NCBI RefSeq assembly: GCF_020520285.1 | Contig: NZ_CP084742.1 | Span: forward strand, 806,001 to 870,000 | Reading direction: 5' to 3' | Origin: Pseudomonas sp. L5B5 | Lineage (GTDB): Bacteria > Pseudomonadota > Gammaproteobacteria > Pseudomonadales > Pseudomonadaceae | DNA: 64,000 nt | Part shown: positions 16,500-25,282 of the stretch, one piece after another | How the letters are laid out: the number at the start of each line of letters is the position of its first letter | Numbering within the stretch: the first letter of the stretch is position 1 | Program-made: the position numbers and the translations under genes | The notes under the pieces: model-generated | Database searches by the model: none | The model's input: the letters and a program-made list of their open reading frames with translations, nothing else | Told to the model about the DNA's origin: nothing

Positions 16500-18677
16500 A
16501 TGCCCATCACGCAAAACACCCGCCTGGTACACGTCGACAGCCCCCTTGGCGAGGATGTCCTGCTGTTGCAGGGCATGGAGGGCAGTGAAGAACTGGGGCG
16601 GCTGTTCCACTACGAACTGGACCTCACCTCCGAGGACCGGGCGATCAGGTTCGACCAGTTGCTGGGCAAGCCAATGAGCCTCGGCCTGGAGCTCCCGAGC
16701 GGCGGCAAGCGCTACTTCCATGGCATTGCCTGCAGTTGCCGGCAACTGACCGGGCATGGCCAGTTCGCGGGTTACCGCGTCAGCCTGCGGCCATGGCTCT
16801 GGTTGCTCACCCGGACCTCGGACTGCCGGATCTTCCAGAACAAGACCGTGCCGGACATCATCAAGCAGGTGTTGCGCGACCTGGGTTTCTCCGATTTCGA
16901 AGACAGCCTGAGCGCCAGCTATCGCGAATGGGAGTACTGCGTGCAGTACCGCGAGACCAGTTTCGACTTCGTCAGCCGGCTGATGGAGCAGGAAGGCATC
17001 TATTACTACTTTCGCCACGAGAAGGACCGCCACGTGCTGGTGCTGGCCGATGCCTACGGCGCCCATGGCACCGCTCCGGACTATGCCTCGGTGCCCTTCT
17101 ATCCGCCCGACCAGCAGATGCGCGAGCGTGACCATTTCTACGACTGGCAACTGGCGCGGGAGGTACAGTCCGGCTCGCTGGCGCTGAACGACTACGACTT
17201 CCTGCGCCCTCGCGCCAGCCTCGAAGTGCGTTCGAGTGTGCCGCGCAACCACAGCAACGGCGACCACCCGCTCTACGACTATCCCGGCGAGTACCTGCAA
17301 AGCAGCGATGGCGAGCATTACGCTCGCACCCGCATCGAGGCCATCCACAGTCAGTTCGAACGCGTGCAACTGCGCGGGCGTGCCCGTGGCCTGGGCGCAG
17401 GTCACCTGTTCAAGTTGACGGGCTACGACCGTGCCGACCAGAACCGTGAATACCTGGTGGTGGTCGCGCGCTACCAGATCCGCCAGGAAGCCTATGAAAG
17501 CGGGCAAGCGGACCTGGCCGAGCCATTTCTCAGCGAACTGGACTGCATGGACGCCAGCCAGGCCTTCCGCCCGCTGCCCCTGACCCCGATGCCCATCGTC
17601 CGTGGGCCCCAGACGGCCGTGGTAGTCGGCCCCGACGGCGAGGAAATCTGGACCGACCAGTACGGCCGGGTCAAGGTGCACTTCCACTGGGATCGCCATG
17701 ACCAGTCCAACGAAAACAGCTCCTGCTGGATTCGCGTGTCCCAGGCCTGGGCCGGCAAGAACTGGGGAGCCATCCAGCTCCCGCGGATTGGCCAGGAGGT
17801 GATCGTCAGCTTTCTCGAAGGCGATCCGGACCGCCCGATCATCACCGGTCGCGTCTACAACGCCGAACAGGCTGTGCCCTACAAGCTGCCGGCCAATGCC
17901 ACCCAGAGCGGCGTGAAAAGCCGCTCGAGCAAGGAAGGCTCATCGGCCAACTTCAATGAAATCCGCATGGAGGACAAGAAAGGCGCCGAGCAATTGTTCA
18001 TCCACGCCGAAAAGAACCAGGACATCGAGGTCGAGAACGACGAGACCCATTGGGTCGGTCACGACCGCAGCAAGACCATCGACAACGACGAGACCGTGCG
18101 CGTCAAGCACGACCGCAGTGAACGGGTGGACAACCACGAAAGCATCTCCATCGGCGTGAACCGTACCGAAGAGGTGGGCAACAACGAAAAGATCACCATC
18201 GGCGTCAATCGCACCGAACGGGTCGGCAGCAACGAAACCATCACCATTGGCGCCAACCGCACGGAGAAGGTCGGCGCCAACGAAGACATCACCATCGCCA
18301 GCCACCGGACCGAAGACGTGGGCGGCAACGAGAGCATCGCCATTGGTGGCAACCGCGATGAAACGGTCAAGGGCAACGAAGGCATCGAGATCGATGGCAA
18401 CCGCAGCAGCCGGATCGGCCAGAACGAATCCCGCGACGTGGCCCGCAACCGCAGTACCGACGTCGGCCAGGACGATCGCCTGAACGTGGGCAAGCACTTC
18501 GTCCTCGACGCCGGCGATTCCATCAGCCTGACCACGGGCGCTGCCAGCATCACCCTGAAAAAAGACGGCACGATCACGATTAGCGGCAAGAACATCACCC
18601 TCGACGGTTCCGGCGCCATCAACATCAAGGCCAGCCGGAACGTCGTCGTCAAGGGCCAGAAGATACTGCAGAACTAG
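16500..18677 (+). CDS. Type VI secretion spike protein VgrG (VgrG1b-like)
   Basis: The 725-residue trimeric needle tip is related to phage gp27/gp5. Residues 1-370 show the gp27-like part (VDSPLGEDVLLLQGMEG, HYELDLTSEDRAI, FDFVSRLMEQEGIYYYFRH). About 375-480 form the gp5 OB-fold (DQYGRVKVHFHWDR, WIRVSQAWAGKNWGAIQLPRIGQEV). From about 521 comes a repeat stalk, ending GAINIKASRNVVVKGQKIL. AGAGGAAG precedes ATG. It heads an apparent operon whose order matches P. aeruginosa vgrG1b (PA0095-PA0101). It should deliver the PAAR-like effector four genes downstream. No core T6SS structural genes lie in the window. Confidence 0.95.
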   Translation: MPITQNTRLVHVDSPLGEDVLLLQGMEGSEELGRLFHYELDLTSEDRAIRFDQLLGKPMSLGLELPSGGKRYFHGIACSCRQLTGHGQFAGYRVSLRPWLWLLTRTSDCRIFQNKTVPDIIKQVLRDLGFSDFEDSLSASYREWEYCVQYRETSFDFVSRLMEQEGIYYYFRHEKDRHVLVLADAYGAHGTAPDYASVPFYPPDQQMRERDHFYDWQLAREVQSGSLALNDYDFLRPRASLEVRSSVPRNHSNGDHPLYDYPGEYLQSSDGEHYARTRIEAIHSQFERVQLRGRARGLGAGHLFKLTGYDRADQNREYLVVVARYQIRQEAYESGQADLAEPFLSELDCMDASQAFRPLPLTPMPIVRGPQTAVVVGPDGEEIWTDQYGRVKVHFHWDRHDQSNENSSCWIRVSQAWAGKNWGAIQLPRIGQEVIVSFLEGDPDRPIITGRVYNAEQAVPYKLPANATQSGVKSRSSKEGSSANFNEIRMEDKKGAEQLFIHAEKNQDIEVENDETHWVGHDRSKTIDNDETVRVKHDRSERVDNHESISIGVNRTEEVGNNEKITIGVNRTERVGSNETITIGANRTEKVGANEDITIASHRTEDVGGNESIAIGGNRDETVKGNEGIEIDGNRSSRIGQNESRDVARNRSTDVGQDDRLNVGKHFVLDAGDSISLTTGAASITLKKDGTITISGKNITLDGSGAINIKASRNVVVKGQKILQN
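18060..18491 (+). repeat. Nine 48-bp tandem units in vgrG (16-residue repeat)
   Basis: Nine contiguous 16-codon units encode patterns such as VNRTEEVGNNEKITIG, VNRTERVGSNETITIG and ANRTEKVGANEDITIA. Outer units are more diverged (HDRSKTIDNDETVRVK first, RNRSTDVGQDDRLNVG last). The alternating hydrophobic pattern fits the triple beta-helix stalk of VgrG, one repeat adding about two strands. Central units are the most alike in DNA, suggesting recent duplication there. Confidence 0.9.
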
Positions 18678-18693
18678 CCATGGAGCCCGCGTT

Positions 18694-19146
18694 ATGACCG
18701 TTCAATGCCCTCCTCCTGCCATCTGCGTCCCCACCCGGGTGGATGGGGTCGTGCTGGGCGTACTGCTGGATGTGCCCAGTGCCCAGGCACCGGTGGTGGC
18801 CTTTCCCGGCTGCCCGGTGGACACCGGGCTGGTCGCCCGCACCACCACGGTGCTCGATCGCCAGGACATCGGCGCCCAGGTGGCCCTGATGTTCGAAGCT
18901 GGCGACCCGGCCCGGCCGCTGGTGATCGGACGCATCCAGCGCCTGCCGGACACCGCGACGCCTGCTGTCGCCCACCTCGATGGCGAGCGCCTGGAGTTCA
19001 GTGCAGAACGGGAAATCGTCCTGCGTTGTGGCAAGGCCAGCATCACCCTCACCCGCGAAGGCAAGGTGCTGATCCGTGGTGCCTACCTGTCGAGTCGATC
19101 ATCGGGGGTCAATCGGATCAAGGGTGGATCGGTGCAGATCAACTGA
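18694..19146 (+). CDS. DUF6484 protein of the VgrG island
   Basis: A 150-residue protein with short hydrophobic beta segments (GVVLGVLLDVPSAQAPVVAFP, ARTTTVLDRQDIGAQVALMFE, LVIGRI) typical of DUF6484, which is found next to vgrG1b-type genes (PA0096 position). The C-terminal ITLTREGKVLIRGAYLSSRSSGVNRIKGGSVQIN resembles the end of VgrG-like beta-helix units, so it may pack on or help assemble the spike. It starts 16 bases after vgrG. Function is inferred from context only. Confidence 0.75.
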   Translation: MTVQCPPPAICVPTRVDGVVLGVLLDVPSAQAPVVAFPGCPVDTGLVARTTTVLDRQDIGAQVALMFEAGDPARPLVIGRIQRLPDTATPAVAHLDGERLEFSAEREIVLRCGKASITLTREGKVLIRGAYLSSRSSGVNRIKGGSVQIN

Positions 19147-19158
19147 GGCAGCAGGGCC

Positions 19159-20301
19159 ATGGAACTGATCAACAAGACCCGCCTGGAAGCCAGCTACACC
19201 ACCTCCACCGACAAGACCGGCCGCGAGTGGCTGGTGGTGGTTGCCAAGGGAACCTATGGCATTCCCGATCACCGCGACCATGAACCGCGGCTGCTGGAGC
19301 AACAGCTGCCGCTGGTCACGGCGGATGTTTTCCTTGGTGAGCCCGCAGAGTCGCCCGCGTTGTATGAAAACGACTTTGCCCTGCACAAGCCACGTTGCGA
19401 TGTGCTGCTCAACGGCCACTGTCATGCACCCAATGGGCAGCCTGCCACCCAGGTGAGCGTGGCGCTGAAGATCGGCAGCCTGGTCAAGGCCTTCAATGTC
19501 ATCGGGCCGCGGGTCTACGAGGCCGGGGCCTACACGTGCTCGGTGGGCAAGCCCGCGCCGTTCACCCGGATCCCCGTCAGCTATGCCCAGGCCTTTGGCG
19601 GCGTGGACAGGACACCTGCCGACGCCACCCGACACACCTGGTATCCGTGGAATCACACCGGCGTGGGCTTCCACCCGGGTGCCGAGCTGGCGCAACTGCA
19701 CGGCTTGCCCCTGCCCAATAGCGAGGAGCTGGACACCCCCGTCACCGACCCGGGGGGCGACTACCGGCCGATGGCATTCGGCCCGGTCGGCCGGGCCTGG
19801 CAGCAGCGCATCCGCTGGGCCGGCACCTACGACCAGGCGTGGCTCGACCAGCAGTTCCCCTTCCTGCCGGAAGATTTCGACCTGCGCTACTTCCAGTGCG
19901 CACCCGAGGACCAGCAGATCGACTACCCCCAAGGCGCGGAAGAAGTGGCCCTGCTCAATCTCGATGCGCGAGGCAGGAGTGCATTCAGGCTGCCGACCCA
20001 CCTCCAGCTCGCGGTGCTGGTGGTCTTCCACGATGACCACGCCCGGGAAACCGCAGCGGTGGTCGACACCATCCTGATCGAGCCCGATGCCCAGCGCCTG
20101 GCCCTGACCTGGCGGGCGTCCTCGCCCCTGGGGCGCAACATCAGGGAAGTCGCCAAGGTGATCGTCGGGCAACGGCTCGAGCGCTTCGAACAAGCCCGGG
20201 CCCATGAACGACGCATGCAGGGCAAGCAGCACTTCAAGTCGCTGGACCTGCTGATCCGCTGGGCAACGGCCGCGTCGCCCCCTGAAACGCAGCCGAGCTG
20301 A
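19159..20301 (+). CDS. DUF2169 protein, probable T6SS effector-loading factor
   Basis: The 380-residue protein opens MELINKTRLEASYTTSTDKTGREWLVVVAKGTY. LYENDFALHKPRCDVLLNG, the GR(V)RAWQQR-like FGPVGRAWQQRIRWAGTYD and LPEDFDLRYFQCAPEDQQ follow. These are the standard landmarks of DUF2169, found with PAAR-like effectors and VgrG. DUF2169 proteins are thought to act as chaperones or adaptors that load PAAR-like (DUF4150) effectors. No signal peptide. It starts 12 bases after the DUF6484 gene. Confidence 0.85.
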   Translation: MELINKTRLEASYTTSTDKTGREWLVVVAKGTYGIPDHRDHEPRLLEQQLPLVTADVFLGEPAESPALYENDFALHKPRCDVLLNGHCHAPNGQPATQVSVALKIGSLVKAFNVIGPRVYEAGAYTCSVGKPAPFTRIPVSYAQAFGGVDRTPADATRHTWYPWNHTGVGFHPGAELAQLHGLPLPNSEELDTPVTDPGGDYRPMAFGPVGRAWQQRIRWAGTYDQAWLDQQFPFLPEDFDLRYFQCAPEDQQIDYPQGAEEVALLNLDARGRSAFRLPTHLQLAVLVVFHDDHARETAAVVDTILIEPDAQRLALTWRASSPLGRNIREVAKVIVGQRLERFEQARAHERRMQGKQHFKSLDLLIRWATAASPPETQPS

Positions 20302-20306
20302 AGCCC

Positions 20307-21362
20307 ATGCATGGCACTTCCCTGTTCGTCACCGGCATGGGCCTGACCTGCCCCGTCGGCACCAGCGTGGCCAGCGCCTGCGCCGCCAAGCGCGCCGGGC
20401 TCTCGGCCTTGCAGGAGCTGCCGTTCCTGGACAACACGGCCGACCCCATCATCGGCGCCCAGGTTCCCGGTTTCGACCTGGCCCTGCCCGCCCCCACGCG
20501 CCTGTGCCATCTCATGCTCCAGGCGCTGGGCGAGTTGCTGGCAGGCGCACCGCAACTGGACTGGCAGGCGGTGCCCTTCCTGCTGTGCCTGGCCGAGCCG
20601 GAACGCCCTGGCGTGAACATCAAGGCCCTGGCCCAGGCGATCATCCAGGAGCTGTCAGGCACGCTGGGCATCCAGGTCCACCGGGGCCACTCCAGGATCA
20701 TCCCGGCCGGGCATGTGGCGGCCATGCACGCCCTGGAGGAAGCTGGCCGGCTGATTCGCGAGACGCGCGCGCCGGCCTGCCTGGTGGGCGGGGTCGACTC
20801 GCTGCTGACGGCCTCGACCTTGCAATGGCTGGACCGTGATCGCCGGCTGAAGACGGCGAACAACCGGGACGGCCTGTTTCCCGGCGAGGGGGCCGCGGCA
20901 ATCCTGGTCCAGGCCCACAGCCTGCCTGGCACCTGCCTGCAGGTGGCGGGCCTGGGCGTCGGCCAGGAACCGGCGCCCCTGCTCTCCGGCAAGCCACTGC
21001 GAGGCGACGGGCTGAGCGCCGCCGCGCGCACGGCGCTGGCGCAGGCCCGGCTGGGTTTCCATGAAATCGACCTGCGCCTGTCCGATGCCACGGGGGAGCA
21101 ATACGGGTTCAAGGAAATCCCCCTGGTGCAGGCCCGGCTGGCACGGACCGTGAGAAAGGAGGACCAGCCGCTCTGGCACTGGTCCGAGGCCATCGGCGAT
21201 AGCGGGTCGATTGCCGGGATCATCCAGCTGGTTCTCGCAGACCAGGCGCTGCGCAAAGGCTACGCCCCCGGTACGAACGCAATCTGCATGACCAGCGCGC
21301 TGGGCGGTGCACGGGCGGTGGCCGTGGTACGCGATGCCAGGCCAACCGGGAGTTGCCCATGA
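20307..21362 (+). CDS. Ketosynthase/thiolase-fold protein without active cysteine (T6SS island)
   Basis: The 351-residue protein has the beta-ketoacyl-synthase layout: FVTGMGLTCPVG at the start, APACLVGGVDSLLTASTLQWL near residue 155 and RDGLFPGEGAAAILVQ near 190. At the nucleophile position, where real enzymes have a cysteine after the hydrophobic strand, it reads PAGHVAAMHALEEA, so the cysteine is gone. It is therefore unlikely to condense acyl chains. Same-position genes (PA0098 in P. aeruginosa) sit between DUF2169 and the PAAR effector. A binding or chaperone role for the effector is plausible but unproven. Its stop overlaps the effector start. Confidence 0.8.
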   Translation: MHGTSLFVTGMGLTCPVGTSVASACAAKRAGLSALQELPFLDNTADPIIGAQVPGFDLALPAPTRLCHLMLQALGELLAGAPQLDWQAVPFLLCLAEPERPGVNIKALAQAIIQELSGTLGIQVHRGHSRIIPAGHVAAMHALEEAGRLIRETRAPACLVGGVDSLLTASTLQWLDRDRRLKTANNRDGLFPGEGAAAILVQAHSLPGTCLQVAGLGVGQEPAPLLSGKPLRGDGLSAAARTALAQARLGFHEIDLRLSDATGEQYGFKEIPLVQARLARTVRKEDQPLWHWSEAIGDSGSIAGIIQLVLADQALRKGYAPGTNAICMTSALGGARAVAVVRDARPTGSCP

Positions 21363-22270
21363 GCTGCGAGGTCTACGCCAACGGCGACGAGATTGCCTGC
21401 AAGGCAGGCGGCGGCAAGGTCATCGCCGCGTTCCCGGATGTGTGCCTGACACCCCCGGCACCGCCGGCGGGGCCGATTCCGGTGCCTTATCCCGATACCT
21501 CCTATTCCCGGGACATGAAGAAAGGCAGCAAGACGGTCAAGATCAAGCGCAAGGAGGTGATGCTGAAGAATCTGTCCTACTACAAGACCTCGCCCCTGGG
21601 CGATGAGGCGGCGACCCGCAGCCAGGGAGCCGGGATCATCACCCATGTGATCACCGGCAAGACCTATTTCGTTTCGTGGACCCTGGATGTGCTGTTCGAA
21701 GGCCAGAACATCGACCGGCATACCGACCTCACCACGTCGAACCATGCCAGCCCGATCGCCAATGCCGCGGTGCCCATGGTCAACACGGCCAAATATGCCC
21801 CGGTGCAACAGGACTCCAAGGTGCCGGGCAAGCACAAGTGTGAATGTTGCGGTGGCGCAGCCCACAGTGAAGCCCAGGCGAAAGGCGAATACCTCTCCGA
21901 AGACGAGTTCTACGACACCGCGCAAAGCCCGCAGAACGCGAGCCTTTTGGCCAAGGTCCGCGCCGATCCCAAGTGCAGGCACCTCCTGCCTCCTGCCGGG
22001 AAGGCGCCCAGTGGCTGCAACAAGTATTACAAGACCAGCATTCGCGAGAAAAAGAACATCGAGAACGACTGGGCGATGAACAGGCCCGGCTACATGGCCT
22101 GGCAAGGCGTACCGCCGGGAGAGCCCGTCGCCCATCGGGTTCCCAAGGCGGCCGGCGGCTGCCCTGCCGGACAGGGAAACCTGGCGCCCACCGGTCGCAA
22201 GTGTGCCAAGCTCGAAACCCAACTGAGTACGCTGCAAGATTCGCGTGCCACTAGTTTGCGCAGGCCCTGA
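21359..22270 (+). CDS. PAAR-like (DUF4150) T6SS effector with nuclease-like C-terminus (Tse7 position)
   Basis: The 303-residue protein begins MSCEVYANGDEIACKAGGGKV. Residues about 10-125 form the DUF4150/PAAR-like tip (AAFPDVCLTPPAPPAGPIPVPYP, MLKNLSYYKTSPLGDEA, TYFVSWTLDVLFEGQNIDRHTDL), which caps VgrG. After CKCECCGG-like cysteines (HKCECCGGAAHSE) comes a toxin-like tail containing GEPVAHRVPKAAGGCPAGQGNLAP, an HNH/GHH-nuclease-like motif. In the syntenic P. aeruginosa locus this is Tse7, a DNase. Here the motif reads A-H-R, not G-H-H. ATG is chosen over an upstream TTG since it overlaps the previous stop as ATGA. Confidence 0.8.
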   Translation: MSCEVYANGDEIACKAGGGKVIAAFPDVCLTPPAPPAGPIPVPYPDTSYSRDMKKGSKTVKIKRKEVMLKNLSYYKTSPLGDEAATRSQGAGIITHVITGKTYFVSWTLDVLFEGQNIDRHTDLTTSNHASPIANAAVPMVNTAKYAPVQQDSKVPGKHKCECCGGAAHSEAQAKGEYLSEDEFYDTAQSPQNASLLAKVRADPKCRHLLPPAGKAPSGCNKYYKTSIREKKNIENDWAMNRPGYMAWQGVPPGEPVAHRVPKAAGGCPAGQGNLAPTGRKCAKLETQLSTLQDSRATSLRRP

Positions 22271-22272
22271 AA

Positions 22273-23139
22273 ATGAACACCAACCACTACAAGTACACCG
22301 ACCGCCCCGGCTTCCTCGACGGCTGCTTCTACTGGAAAGGCCGTGGCTATCACTACGCCGCTACGGCCCCCGCCCAGTTGCTGGCGCCGAACGCCTGGCA
22401 GGACGACGACCCGTGGATGGCCCTGGCCGCGATCCTGGAAAGCGCCAAGCGCGGGGATTTCAGCCATGTCTCCCGGCTCAGGGGGTTCATCCTGGATGAA
22501 GCCAGCGTGCCGACCCTGGTCAGCGCCTGCCTGGGCCTGACCGCCGATGCGGGGCTGGAGTCCGACCTGGATTTCCTCGCCGAACTGATGATCCAGGGGC
22601 CGGACTACCTGCGTATCGAAGCCAGCCTCGCGGCCCAGTGGTCGGGGGTGATGTGGCTGGTTCCGTTCATGGTCGAGGCCCGCTGCGCGCTCGAGCGCCA
22701 GGCCGACCGGGAAGCCGTGGAAGCCAATATCTCCAACCTGCTCGACCCCCTTGAGGGCGAGCCCGAATTCTACGACAGCGGCCTGGACGAGGCGCAGTAC
22801 CGGCACGCCGTGGATGCGCGGCTGGCGCAACTGCAAGCGCTGCATGGCAGCGACCGGCTCTCGATCCTCGCGGGCACCGTCGTCGATGTGAACCGCCAGG
22901 CCTGGCTCATGAGAAAGGCCCTGGTGCCCAACGACCCGGACGCCTGGCTCGACTGGAGCAGCTTCCTGCTCTGGAGACGCACGTTCGAGGTGTACTCGGG
23001 CATCGACTGCTCCAGCTTCTATGGCCGCCACGGCGAGTTCCAACCCCTGAATGCCGGCGCCGTGCTGGACCAGTACCTGGCCTCCCCCCTGGAACTGGAG
23101 ATCGGCAGGCGCCACTTCTTCGGCCGTCTGGTGGTATAG
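22273..23139 (+). CDS. Probable immunity protein for the PAAR-like effector (Tsi7 position)
   Basis: This 288-residue protein starts two bases after the effector stop, the classic place for the cognate immunity protein. It corresponds in position to Tsi7 in P. aeruginosa. It is acidic and rich in tryptophan and aromatic residues (GCFYWKGRGYHY, WMALAAILESAKRGDF, DPDAWLDWSSFLLWRRTFEVYSG) and lacks signal peptide and membrane segments, so it should be cytoplasmic, where it could protect self DNA. I cannot assign a named domain. Acidic charge fits binding of a basic nuclease tail, which is inference. Confidence 0.7.
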   Translation: MNTNHYKYTDRPGFLDGCFYWKGRGYHYAATAPAQLLAPNAWQDDDPWMALAAILESAKRGDFSHVSRLRGFILDEASVPTLVSACLGLTADAGLESDLDFLAELMIQGPDYLRIEASLAAQWSGVMWLVPFMVEARCALERQADREAVEANISNLLDPLEGEPEFYDSGLDEAQYRHAVDARLAQLQALHGSDRLSILAGTVVDVNRQAWLMRKALVPNDPDAWLDWSSFLLWRRTFEVYSGIDCSSFYGRHGEFQPLNAGAVLDQYLASPLELEIGRRHFFGRLVV

Positions 23140-23145
23140 CCAGCC

Positions 23146-24417
23146 ATGCCCCTCATTGCCTCGATGGTCGAACAACACGCCGAAGAAGCGGGTTTTCTCA
23201 TCCTGCTTCACGATCACGCGGTGCATGGGCCCCATTACGATCTGGATGACCTGGGGCGGCTGGACGAGCGCATCGACGCTCATCTGGATGGCTTGCGGAT
23301 CGCCGGCCCCGCGGGTTTGCAGGTCCTGCTGGCGCAGCTGGGCCCGGATGCCATCGGTGAAATGTTCGCCAGCGTGGTCCTGGCGTTCCAGACCCAGGAT
23401 AGGCAGGGCCTGTCGCGCCTGAACGAGTACCTCAAGGGGGCGGCGGGCACGGAGCGCGGTTACCTGATGGCCCTGGGCTGGCTCGACTGGGAATGCCTGG
23501 CGCCCTGGATCAACGCCATGCTCGCCTCCTCCACGCCGCTGTTCCAGCGCCTGGGCCTGGCGGCCTGCGGCATGCATAGGCGCGACCCCGGCGCGCCCCT
23601 GCAACTGGCCCTGGCCCAGGTCGACCCCGGCGTGCTGGCACGTGCCGCCCGCACGGCCGGCGAGCTGCGGCGGCGTGACCTGCTGCCGGCTCTTCATCAG
23701 CATCGCCAGCATGGGGACGTGGCTACGCGCTTCTGGATCAATTGGGCCACCGCGCAGATGGGGGATGAACAGGCCCTGGAACCCTTGCGCGAGTTCGCCG
23801 AGCGCCCCGGCCCGTTCCAGTTCCGTGCACTGTGTGTCCTGCTGGCCTGGCAACGACGCGAGCTCAGCATCAGCTGGATCTGCCAGCTGATAGAGAACCC
23901 CGGGCAGTTGCGCACCGGCATCCAGGCCATTGGCCTGGTGGGTGATCCGGTCAGCGTGCCCTGGCTGATCCAGCAGATGCACGAACTGCCATTCGCCCGA
24001 GTAGCCGGCGAGGCCTTCAGCCTGATAACCGGTGCCGACCTGGCGCTGCTCGACCTGGAACTACGGGTGCTGCCGGACTTCGATGCCGGGCCGAACGACG
24101 ATCCCGAAGACCCCAACGTGCTGATGGACCCCGATGAAGACCTGCCGTGGCCGGACCCGACGGCAATCGCCGCCTGGTGGCACAACCATGGAGCCGGCTT
24201 GCAGAGCGGTATCGGCCACATGCTGGGACATCGGCAGAGCGAAAGCAGCTTCCTGCACGCCCTTGCCCGGGGCCAGCAACGCCAGCGCATCGTCGCGGCT
24301 TGTGCAATAGCCCGCTGGCGGCCGGACCAGCCGCTGTTTCCCACCAGTGCGCCGGCCTGGCGACAAAGGAACTGGTTGCGCACCGCGCAGGACCCGGACA
24401 ACGAGCACCGACCCTGA
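23146..24417 (+). CDS. TIGR02270-type HEAT-repeat protein of T6SS island
   Basis: The 423-residue protein starts six bases after the immunity gene. It contains repeated helical units with leucine/alanine-rich faces (LFQRLGLAACGMHRRDPGAPLQLALAQ, LARAARTAGELRRRDLLPALHQHR, EQALEPLREFAERPGPFQFRALCVLLAWQRRELS, QAIGLVGDPVSVPWLIQQM) like HEAT repeats. An acidic stretch (NDDPEDPNVLMDPDEDLPWPDP) is near residue 320. TIGR02270 proteins occur at the end of vgrG1b-type clusters (PA0101 position). Function is unknown. It ends the island; a reverse-strand lipoprotein gene converges 100 bases on. Confidence 0.8.
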   Translation: MPLIASMVEQHAEEAGFLILLHDHAVHGPHYDLDDLGRLDERIDAHLDGLRIAGPAGLQVLLAQLGPDAIGEMFASVVLAFQTQDRQGLSRLNEYLKGAAGTERGYLMALGWLDWECLAPWINAMLASSTPLFQRLGLAACGMHRRDPGAPLQLALAQVDPGVLARAARTAGELRRRDLLPALHQHRQHGDVATRFWINWATAQMGDEQALEPLREFAERPGPFQFRALCVLLAWQRRELSISWICQLIENPGQLRTGIQAIGLVGDPVSVPWLIQQMHELPFARVAGEAFSLITGADLALLDLELRVLPDFDAGPNDDPEDPNVLMDPDEDLPWPDPTAIAAWWHNHGAGLQSGIGHMLGHRQSESSFLHALARGQQRQRIVAACAIARWRPDQPLFPTSAPAWRQRNWLRTAQDPDNEHRP

Positions 24418-24516
24418 ACCGCAGACGCTATCGACTGGCTTGCATGCCCTGGCACAGAACAGCAGGCCTGGCCTCACATCAAGCGGTTATCGGCTCCGTT
24501 CACCGTCCCTGCGACC

Positions 24517-25113
24517 TCACCAGAACCAGCCACCACGGGCCAGTTCCTGTTCGCAACTGCGGTACTGGGCGCCGAACAGCGAGGCCCGGGCCTGGACCTT
24601 GAGCGATACGTTCTTCAGCCAGGGCTTGGCGTCGTAGCTGCGGTTGCGATAGCCGCCCCAGCCTTCGTGGTAGTTCAGGTACTGGCCGTAGGCATCCCAC
24701 TTGGAGGTGCGGTTGACGTTGTAGCTCTTCTGCATGTACCAGCCCATGAAGTCCAGGGCATCGGCGAAGTTGTCGCGGCTGGCCCCCCAGCCACCGGCAT
24801 CCTTCTTGTAGTCGGCCCAGGTTTCGTCCTTGGCCTGGGCATAGCCGTAGGCGGTGCTGACCCGGCCCCAGGGGATGAAGCCAAGGAAGTAGTAGCGCGG
24901 TGGCAAGGCGTCGTGCTTGAAGGACGACTCCTGGTACATCATCGCCATGGGCACCTGGATCGGTGCGCCCCAGCGCTGGTTCATCTTCAGCGCCGCTTCG
25001 TACCACTTCGGCTTCTCGCGAAATATCTCGCAGAGGTTTTCGGGGTTGGCCGGAGGCTTGGTGGCGCAACCGGCAAGGGCCAGGAGCAGGACGGGGGGCA
25101 AGAGCCGAAGCAT
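24517..25113 (-). CDS. Lytic transglycosylase-like lipoprotein
   Basis: The 198-residue product starts MLRLLPPVLLLALAGCATKPP, with a lipobox (LAGC) for lipidation. The body matches SLT-type transglycosylase domains: AMMYQESSF with the catalytic-type glutamate (about residue 61), YGYAQAKDETW, ALDFMGWYMQKSY, YLNYHEGWGGYRN. The enzyme would cleave murein glycan strands at the outer-membrane face. The length is that of the small Pseudomonas family. The start gives the signal peptide; a longer frame upstream is not credible. The ribosome binding site (AAGGAA) is rather distant, so expression may be modest. Confidence 0.85.
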   Translation of the reverse strand: MLRLLPPVLLLALAGCATKPPANPENLCEIFREKPKWYEAALKMNQRWGAPIQVPMAMMYQESSFKHDALPPRYYFLGFIPWGRVSTAYGYAQAKDETWADYKKDAGGWGASRDNFADALDFMGWYMQKSYNVNRTSKWDAYGQYLNYHEGWGGYRNRSYDAKPWLKNVSLKVQARASLFGAQYRSCEQELARGGWFW

Positions 25114-25282
25114 GGAGGGAACGTTTCCTTGGGCGCGGGCATGGGGCTGCCCTTCGGGCGAAGCTTTATACACATTTTGCCAGCAGTCGGCGATACACCA
25201 GCGCCCAGAGCTGTGTTGCAACTCGCAACAGCGCCTGGCCAGGCCAGGCCTGCCGGCAAATACCCAGCAGGCCCACTGCCGG

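Noticed and set aside
18060..18491. Tandem repeats as a CRISPR or satellite
   Set aside because: The unit is coding, 48 bp, contiguous without unique spacers, and in frame with VgrG.
17940..18497. Repetitive frame antisense to vgrG
   Set aside because: It merely mirrors the 48-bp repeat of VgrG and has no start signals.
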